Shown: positions 5,264 through 9,098 of the stretch, piece by piece | Position numbering within the stretch: position 1 is the first letter of the stretch | Layout: each line of letters opens with the position of its first letter | Source of the DNA: an uncultured cyanobacterium | Lineage (GTDB): Bacteria; Cyanobacteriota; Vampirovibrionia; Gastranaerophilales; Gastranaerophilaceae | Reading direction: 5' to 3' | NCBI GenBank assembly: GCA_947073895.1 | Contig: CAMTNN010000048.1 | Location: 1-9,098 of the forward strand | Length of the DNA: 9,098 nucleotides | The notes under the pieces: model-generated | Databases searched by the model: none | Told to the model about the DNA's origin: nothing | Seen by the model: only the letters and a program-made list of their open reading frames with translations | Program-made: the position numbers and the translations under genes

Positions 5264-6499
5264 ATGATTAAAATCGGTACAGCATTATTTGAAGCTTGTG
5301 AAGAGCTTGAAAGAGAACGCGGAATATCAAAAGATGTTCTAATTGCATCATTATGCGACGCTATGGTAGCTGCTTACAAAAAACACATGCATGTTAAAGA
5401 AGCTGCTAACATTGAGGCTATTTTAGATGAACAAACTGGTGAAATTGGCGTATTTTCAACTAAATTAGTTGTTAAAGAAGTTGAAGATCCTGAACTTCAA
5501 ATTTCCCTTGAAGAAGCTCAAGAAATTGACGACGAAGTTGAAATCGATGACGAAGTTAAAATTGAAGTAACTCCAGATCAATTCGGCAGAATCGCAGCTC
5601 AATCAGCTAAACAAGTTATCACACAAAGAATCAGAGATGCTGAAAGAAATAATATTCTTAACGAATTCTTAGAAAAGAAAGGTACTTTAACAACAGGTAT
5701 TATCCAAAGAGTTGAAAACAGAAACGTAATTGTTAACATTGGTAAAACCGATGCAATTATGCCTCAAAGAGAACAGATTCCTCGCGAATACTACAAGCCT
5801 GGTAACAGAATCAGAGTATTTGTTCTTAACGTAAAAGAAACAAACAGACTTCCGCAAGTTATTGTTTCACATGCTCATGCAGAAATCGTTAGAGAATTAT
5901 TTGAGCTTGAAGTTCCTGAAATTGAAGACGGAATTGTTGAAATTAAATCAATTTCACGTGAAGCAGGTTTCAGAACAAAAATCGCTGTTTGGTCAAATGA
6001 CCCTGAAGTTGATTCAGTAGGTGCTTGTATCGGACCTCGTGGTTCAAGAATCCAAACTATTGTTGGTGAATTGAAAAACGAAAAAATCGATATCGTAAGA
6101 TGGTCACCAGACCCTGTTGAGTATATTGTTAACGCAATTTCTCCTGCTAGAGTTATTTCAGTTGATATTATGACTGATGATGAAGAAACAAAAGATGCTC
6201 TTGTAGTAGTTCCTGATGATCAGCTTTCATTAGCAATCGGCCGTGAAGGTCAAAACGTAAGACTTGCACACAGACTAACAGGCTGGAAGATTGATATTAA
6301 ATCACTTTCTCAAATGGAAGATGAAGAAGCTGCTCGCAACGCTAACAACTACGAATATGAAGAAGAAGTTGAAGAAGAAAGAGCGGTTGATTCTGATGAG
6401 ATTCAAGAAGAAATCGAAGAAGAAATGAATCAACAAGCTTATGATGAAGAAGATATTCAAGTTGAAGAAGTTGAAGAAGAAACTTCTGAAGAAGAATAG
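5264..6499 (+). CDS. nusA: Transcription termination/antitermination factor NusA
   Basis: NusA binds RNA polymerase and nascent RNA and modulates pausing, termination and antitermination. The 411-aa product has an N-terminal polymerase-binding domain (about 1-125), an S1 domain (about 138-203), KH1 with its GPRG loop (257-260) and KH2 with GREG (326-329). It has no E. coli-type AR1/AR2 acidic repeats. Instead the last 61 residues (351-411) are a low-complexity tail with 31 Glu/Asp. The ATG at 5264 is chosen because AGGA lies 9 nt upstream; a TTG two codons earlier (5258) would be only 3 nt from it. The usual downstream ylxR and infB genes are absent: a strong terminator follows within 20 nt. 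NusA may act on the hairpin in its own operon's leader (inference). Confidence 0.97.
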   Translation: MIKIGTALFEACEELERERGISKDVLIASLCDAMVAAYKKHMHVKEAANIEAILDEQTGEIGVFSTKLVVKEVEDPELQISLEEAQEIDDEVEIDDEVKIEVTPDQFGRIAAQSAKQVITQRIRDAERNNILNEFLEKKGTLTTGIIQRVENRNVIVNIGKTDAIMPQREQIPREYYKPGNRIRVFVLNVKETNRLPQVIVSHAHAEIVRELFELEVPEIEDGIVEIKSISREAGFRTKIAVWSNDPEVDSVGACIGPRGSRIQTIVGELKNEKIDIVRWSPDPVEYIVNAISPARVISVDIMTDDEETKDALVVVPDDQLSLAIGREGQNVRLAHRLTGWKIDIKSLSQMEDEEAARNANNYEYEEEVEEERAVDSDEIQEEIEEEMNQQAYDEEDIQVEEVEEETSEEE

Positions 6500-6514
6500 A
6501 ACTTTTCTTAAGAT

Positions 6515-6549
6515 AAAAAGACTGCTTGCGAATTGCAAGCAGTCTTTTT
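6515..6549. terminator. Bidirectional intrinsic terminator between nusA and folE2
   Basis: A perfect 15-bp stem (6515-6529 with 6535-6549, core AGACTGCTTGC) and a GAATT loop has a T-tract on each strand. On the plus strand it ends nusA. On the minus strand it begins right after the folE2 stop codon (6550-6552), with no spacer. Confidence 0.93.
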
Positions 6550-7338
6550 TTATTCTTCCTGATAAGCCCAAGCTGAATGATTATGTATACTTTCTAATGA
6601 CTCACATTCTACTTCAAATGAATCAACTTTATCATTATTTCTTAGCAATAACACAACATCGCGCAGAACATCTTCTACAAATTTAGGGTTATCGTAAGCG
6701 TGCTCTGTTACATATTTTTCATCTTCACGCTTTAGAAGCGGATATAATTCAGAAGATGCGCACTTTTCGATTTCCGATACCAAATCTTCAATCCAAATAT
6801 GTTCATCCTCAGGATAAGTAACTTTTACAGAAACAATTGCACGTTGATTATGTGCACCATATTCCGAGATTTCTTTAGAGCAAGGACAAAGTGTTGTTAC
6901 AGGTACTTTTACACCTAAAAAGAATCTGTATTCTTCATCTTCTTCACCATAATTATCAAGAATACCCTCAAATGTACAATCATAGCACATCGGCGCTGAA
7001 ATTCCGGTCACAGGAGATATCTTGTCTATAAAATATTTAAAATCAAACTTTAAATATCCTGATTTCGCATCAAGCCTTTCTACAACAGCTTCAACACAAC
7101 CTTTCATGTCTATTCCGAGGCTTTTTTTACTTCTCCATTCGTTCAAAACCTCTACAAAACGTGACATGTGAGTCCCTTTATAGTGAGCAGGCAAAGACAC
7201 ACCGACTGTTGCTGTCGCATAAATCACTTTATCTTCGTCATCTTTTCTTTGGATAACAAGGGGCATTTCTAAGTTTTTTATGCCAACCTTTTGTATATCA
7301 ACACCACGTGAATCAGTTTGATTTTGAACGTCTTTCAT
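6550..7338 (-). CDS. folE2: GTP cyclohydrolase IB (FolE2)
   Basis: FolE2 converts GTP to 7,8-dihydroneopterin triphosphate and formate, the first step toward tetrahydrofolate and, in some bacteria, queuosine. The 262-aa product shows the family motifs: MKDVQNQ at the start, KVGI (17-20), KGTHMSRF (54-61), LCPCSKEISEYGAHNQR (150-166), LKREDEKYVTE (202-212) and FEVECESLESIHNH (241-254). C151, H163 and E205 match the catalytic-site residues C147, H159 and E201 of the Neisseria enzyme by a constant offset of 4. Unlike the Zn-dependent FolE, this class uses Mn, Fe or other metals and is often induced under zinc limitation. The ATG directly follows the TAA of the upstream gene, with AAGGAG inside that gene 11 nt upstream, so translation is probably coupled. 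Confidence 0.97.
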   Translation of the reverse strand: MKDVQNQTDSRGVDIQKVGIKNLEMPLVIQRKDDEDKVIYATATVGVSLPAHYKGTHMSRFVEVLNEWRSKKSLGIDMKGCVEAVVERLDAKSGYLKFDFKYFIDKISPVTGISAPMCYDCTFEGILDNYGEEDEEYRFFLGVKVPVTTLCPCSKEISEYGAHNQRAIVSVKVTYPEDEHIWIEDLVSEIEKCASSELYPLLKREDEKYVTEHAYDNPKFVEDVLRDVVLLLRNNDKVDSFEVECESLESIHNHSAWAYQEE

Positions 7339-7662
7339 TTAGATATCAACTCCTTCAAAACTTTTTCTTTCAAGCGCAAGAAGAAGCTTCAAAGCAGCTA
7401 CTCTTTGAATATCTGCAGGAGCATTTCTTAAAAGCTCCACACCTTTAATAAGCATAGGATCGTTGTCATACCAACGATTACCTTTTCCTTGATAAGTATT
7501 GATTATATCGTAAACATGGTCAATGACCTCTGCTGCAACCTGTTCTTGAAGTTTAAGCATAAATTCTGCTGCTTCTGATTTTGTTTCATCAGGTTGAAGT
7601 CTTAATAATTCTAATGCTTCTTTTAAAATAGGATCACTGTCATACCAACGTTTGTTAATCAT
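7339..7662 (-). CDS. Small protein with two RWYD-DP repeats, function unknown
   Basis: The 107-aa product starts at the ATG at 7660-7662, which has AGGA 6 nt upstream. A longer frame reaches 7914 but would run antisense through aroQ. The protein is two copies of one unit, residues 4-42 and 62-100, sharing R-W-Y-D-[SN]-D-P-[IM]-L, then E-L-L-R, P and A-A at matching positions 58 residues apart. Each copy looks like an aromatic cap followed by two amphipathic helices. It is soluble, with no signal or membrane segment. I recall similar RWYD modules in small Gastranaerophilales proteins but know no function. The stop codon abuts the folE2 start, implying one operon and coupled translation, so a link to folate enzymes or their regulation is possible but unproven. 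Confidence 0.85.
   Translation of the reverse strand: MINKRWYDSDPILKEALELLRLQPDETKSEAAEFMLKLQEQVAAEVIDHVYDIINTYQGKGNRWYDNDPMLIKGVELLRNAPADIQRVAALKLLLALERKSFEGVDI
7456..7650. repeat. Direct DNA repeat inside the RWYD gene (two copies)
   Basis: The copies at 7456-7476 and 7630-7650 match at 19 of 21 bases (shared ends AGGATC and TGTCATACCAACG) and are offset by 174 bp, exactly 58 codons. They encode the conserved RWYD-DP segments, so they record an in-frame internal duplication. Confidence 0.85.
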
Positions 7663-7693
7663 TTTGTTCCTCACTTCTTCTATTCCTAAAATT

Positions 7694-7722
7694 ATTGTAT
7701 AATAAAAGGGGTAAATGTGAAA
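7694..7722 (-). promoter_or_regulatory. Putative promoter of the RWYD-folE2 operon
   Basis: On the minus strand TTTCAC (7717-7722) and TACAAT (7694-7699) are 17 bp apart. The -10 overlaps the plus-strand TATAAT of aroQ by 2 bp, so the two polymerases would compete. The -35 is weak (3 of 6 consensus bases). Confidence 0.4.
7698..7703 (+). promoter_or_regulatory. Putative -10 element of aroQ
   Basis: A perfect TATAAT lies 28 bp before the aroQ ATG, giving a leader of roughly 22 nt that holds the ribosome binding site GAAAGGG. At 17-bp spacing the -35 region is poor (TTCTTC at 7675-7680). It sits in a 14-bp near-palindrome, TTATTGTATAATAA (7692-7705). Confidence 0.5.
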
Positions 7723-7731
7723 GGGTTTTAA

Positions 7732-8163
7732 ATGAAGATACTCCTTATAAACGGTGCTAATTTGAATATGCTTGGAATGCGTGAACCGGAGAAATACGGG
7801 AATAAAACGCTTAAAGATATTGAAAAGGAACTTATTGAATACGGTACAGCTCTTGGAGTAAATATTGAGTGTTATCAGAGCAACCACGAAGGCGAAATTG
7901 TTGAAGCTATACAAAATGCAAGAGGGGTATTTGACGGAATTTTAATCAATGCAGGAGGCTACACTCACACAAGCGTTGTTATAAGAGACGCTCTTGCAGC
8001 GGTAAATATTCCAACAGTAGAAATTCACATGACAAACATTCATGCAAGAGAAGAGTTTAGACACACCTCATTGATTTCTGGCGTCTCTGCCGCACAAGTT
8101 GTTGGTTTTGGCGAAAAAAGTTATTTCTTAGCTCTTGAAGGGCTTGTTTCTATGCTAAAATAG
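7732..8163 (+). CDS. aroQ: Type II 3-dehydroquinate dehydratase
   Basis: AroQ catalyses the third step of the shikimate pathway, 3-dehydroquinate to 3-dehydroshikimate, in the cytoplasm. The 143-aa product has the flavodoxin-like type II fold signature and usual length. All active-site residues are present: N10, R17, the catalytic Y22 in EKYG, N73 and H79 in INAGGYTHTS, H99 in EIHMTN, R106 and R110 in REEFRHTS. These are offset by 2 from the Mycobacterium tuberculosis numbering. The usual NGPNLN start reads NGANLN. AAAGGG lies 6 nt before the ATG. The gene diverges from the RWYD-folE2 operon, and its last 14 bp overlap the 3' end of kdsC on the opposite strand. Confidence 0.97.
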   Translation: MKILLINGANLNMLGMREPEKYGNKTLKDIEKELIEYGTALGVNIECYQSNHEGEIVEAIQNARGVFDGILINAGGYTHTSVVIRDALAAVNIPTVEIHMTNIHAREEFRHTSLISGVSAAQVVGFGEKSYFLALEGLVSMLK

Positions 8164-8626
8164 AGTCCACAATTTCTCTAAATGCACCTTCACCGCTTTT
8201 TGTTTCCGTAATTTGAATACCAGCAATTGATTTAACTTTTTCAACTGCCCCCGGAACTGTAACAGCGTACTTTGCTCTTAAAAGAGAGTCGTAGTCATTG
8301 ACATCATCACCAACATAGACAAACTCTTCATCTGATAAACCGTATTTATCAATAATAGAAGACAAGACTTCAATCTTATTTCTAATACCTTGATGTACTT
8401 CTTCTATTTGAAACTTTTTTGCAAGAATTTCTATTGCAGAATTTTTCTCGCCTGAAATAATCCCCAGTTTAAACCCGTTTTTCTTTAGAATTGAAAAAGC
8501 CATAACATCTTTAAAATTAAGCTTTCTGCTCATTGTAAAGTCTTCGTTAATATAAACACAATTGTCCGTAACCACTCCGTCAAAATCGGTTATAACCATT
8601 TTTATTGTTTTTGGCAAATTTAACAT
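8150..8626 (-). CDS. kdsC: 3-deoxy-D-manno-octulosonate 8-phosphate phosphatase (KdsC, HAD family)
   Basis: KdsC hydrolyses KDO-8-phosphate to KDO, a core sugar of lipopolysaccharide, and so points to a Gram-negative envelope. From the ATG at 8624-8626 the product is 158 aa, near the family's short end. HAD motifs are clear: D14-F-D16-G-V-V-T-D with the nucleophile D14 and acid D16, ISGE (57-60) with S58, K84, and VGDDVNDYD (105-113) with the Mg-binding aspartates. The C-terminal SGEGAFREI matches the KdsC-type tail (GxGAxRE). A TTG two codons upstream (8632) is an alternative start: AAGGG lies 5 nt before it and 11 nt before the ATG. Convergent with aroQ, with overlapping ends and no terminator. 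Related YrbI-type phosphatases of other keto-sugars cannot be wholly excluded. Confidence 0.92.
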   Translation of the reverse strand: MLNLPKTIKMVITDFDGVVTDNCVYINEDFTMSRKLNFKDVMAFSILKKNGFKLGIISGEKNSAIEILAKKFQIEEVHQGIRNKIEVLSSIIDKYGLSDEEFVYVGDDVNDYDSLLRAKYAVTVPGAVEKVKSIAGIQITETKSGEGAFREIVDSILA

Positions 8627-8654
8627 ATACAAAATATCCCTTATCTGATATAAT
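8626..8654 (+). promoter_or_regulatory. Putative extended -10 promoter facing the 22-codon ORF
   Basis: TGATATAAT gives an extended -10 (TATAAT at 8649-8654, TG at 8646-8647), with TATACA 17 bp upstream (8626-8631). The predicted start near 8661 falls just before the AAAAGG sequence of the short ORF at 8677. This is antisense to the 5' end of kdsC and its leader. Confidence 0.4.
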
Positions 8655-8658
8655 TATA
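8653..8658 (-). promoter_or_regulatory. Putative -10 element of kdsC
   Basis: The minus strand has a perfect TATAAT 26 nt before the kdsC ATG, overlapping the plus-strand -10 by 2 bp within the palindrome TATAATTATA (8649-8658). No convincing -35 is present, so kdsC may also depend on read-through from the TPR gene. Confidence 0.4.
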
Positions 8659-8676
8659 CTATAAAAGGTTAAAAAT

Positions 8677-8745
8677 ATGTTGTGGTATTTATTAAATTTA
8701 AGCATTATTGCAGTATTTATTATTTTGTTTTTGATAAATATATGA
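8677..8745 (+). CDS. Speculative 22-aa single-span hydrophobic peptide
   Basis: The ATG at 8677 opens 22 codons ending in TGA (8743-8745). The peptide starts MLWYLLNL and continues as an almost wholly hydrophobic run (IIAVFIILFLI), long enough to cross a membrane once. AAAAGG lies 8 nt upstream and an extended -10 promoter further upstream, so a complete short expression unit is present. The second half is antisense to the 3' end of the TPR-like gene. Small hydrophobic peptides of this kind include regulatory membrane peptides and type I toxins. T-rich DNA also produces Phe/Ile/Leu-rich frames by chance, so this call is tentative. Confidence 0.3.
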   Translation: MLWYLLNLSIIAVFIILFLINI

Positions 8746-9098
8746 AAGCAGCTGATAACATTCAGGTATATTTCTTTTAAAATAAACTGCCCGTTTAAGT
8801 AAATATTCTCCTTTTTCATAATCCTGCAGTCTAAAAACTGTAAACCCAGCAAGATATAAAAAATCTGGATTATTATGCCATTTATTTATATATTTCTCAA
8901 CCAGTTCATAAGCTTTATTAATAAACCCTTTTGAATGGTATATATTTATTATTCTTAACGCATTTTTAAAAGATAAATCAGGGTTTTTTACAGACTGGAC
9001 AGCATAGATAATGTTATCAAAGTTATTTTCTGACATATTTTCAGTAATATATTTATTAAGATTTTTTTTAGTAATAGATGGCTTAAATTGTTTTTTTA
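8698..9098 (-). CDS. TPR-like repeat protein, partial (N-terminus beyond right edge)
   Basis: Reading minus from the right edge, the frame stays open with no stop and ends in TAA at 8698-8700, giving at least 132 codons. The ATG at 9034-9036 has no ribosome binding site and lies inside the open frame (KYITEN precedes it), so the real start is beyond the window. The visible part has tetratricopeptide-like helix pairs: ALRIINIYHSKGFINKAYELVEKYI, then DFLYLAGFTVFRLQDYEKGEYLLKRAV, then ECYQLLSYIYQ. Spacing of A/Y/G residues of about 34 positions supports TPRs. Such domains mediate protein-protein contacts; no specific role can be given. It precedes kdsC on the same strand by 71 bp. Confidence 0.75.
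   Translation of the reverse strand, partial: KKQFKPSITKKNLNKYITENMSENNFDNIIYAVQSVKNPDLSFKNALRIINIYHSKGFINKAYELVEKYINKWHNNPDFLYLAGFTVFRLQDYEKGEYLLKRAVYFKRNIPECYQLLSYIYQKQNNKYCNNA

Noticed and set aside
6441..6686. Plus-strand open frame across the nusA end and folE2 end
   Set aside because: Lys/Leu-rich shadow of the repetitive acidic tail of nusA, crossing a strong terminator and reading antisense into folE2.
7663..7914. N-terminal extension of the RWYD protein frame
   Set aside because: It runs antisense through the start of aroQ, and the divergent promoter region. The ATG at 7662 has a good ribosome binding site and starts exactly at the first repeat.

Overview
This 9.1 kb window is AT-rich bacterial chromosome with compact, ordinary operon structure. 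I see no insertion sequence, phage, CRISPR array, rRNA or tRNA. It most likely comes from a gut Gastranaerophilales bacterium (Vampirovibrionia, formerly Melainabacteria, the non-photosynthetic sister group of Cyanobacteria). That placement is inference. It rests on a diderm marker (kdsC, for KDO of lipopolysaccharide), a rimP-nusA pair, low GC, and three protein styles I associate with that order: the MGMAASQAR-type helical protein, the membrane proteins with hydrophobic 'P-x-I' helices, and the small RWYD repeat protein.

Layout. 1-346 (-): rplS (ribosomal protein L19), cut by the left edge. 347-550: divergent promoter region. 551-2032 (+): 493-aa predicted membrane protein with a duplicated membrane-exit box. 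2069-2437 (+): DtxR/MntR-type metalloregulator, followed after 9 nt by 2447-3343 (+), a 298-aa glycine-rich multi-pass membrane protein. 3427-4560 (+): 377-aa helical protein of the MGMAASQAR type, ending at a terminator. 4758-6499 (+): rimP-nusA with its own promoter and a terminator-like hairpin in the leader. 6515-6549: bidirectional terminator. 6550-7662 (-): a tandem-repeat small protein and folE2, with stop and start codons abutting. 7732-8163 (+): aroQ. 8150-8626 (-): kdsC, overlapping aroQ tail to tail. 8677-8745 (+): a speculative 22-codon membrane ORF. 8698-9098 (-): a TPR-like protein, cut by the right edge.

How the parts may work together. rplS, rimP and nusA are translation and transcription housekeeping. 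aroQ (shikimate pathway) and folE2 (first step of tetrahydrofolate or queuosine synthesis) are metabolic; kdsC supplies KDO. The most distinctive part is the regulator unit at 2034-3343. There a near-consensus promoter (TTGACA, 17 bp, TACAAT) contains a 20-bp imperfect palindrome and places the predicted transcription start on the A of the regulator's ATG. This suggests a leaderless, self-repressed metalloregulator expressed with an uncharacterised membrane protein. No function is established for the 493-, 298-, 377- and 107-aa proteins.
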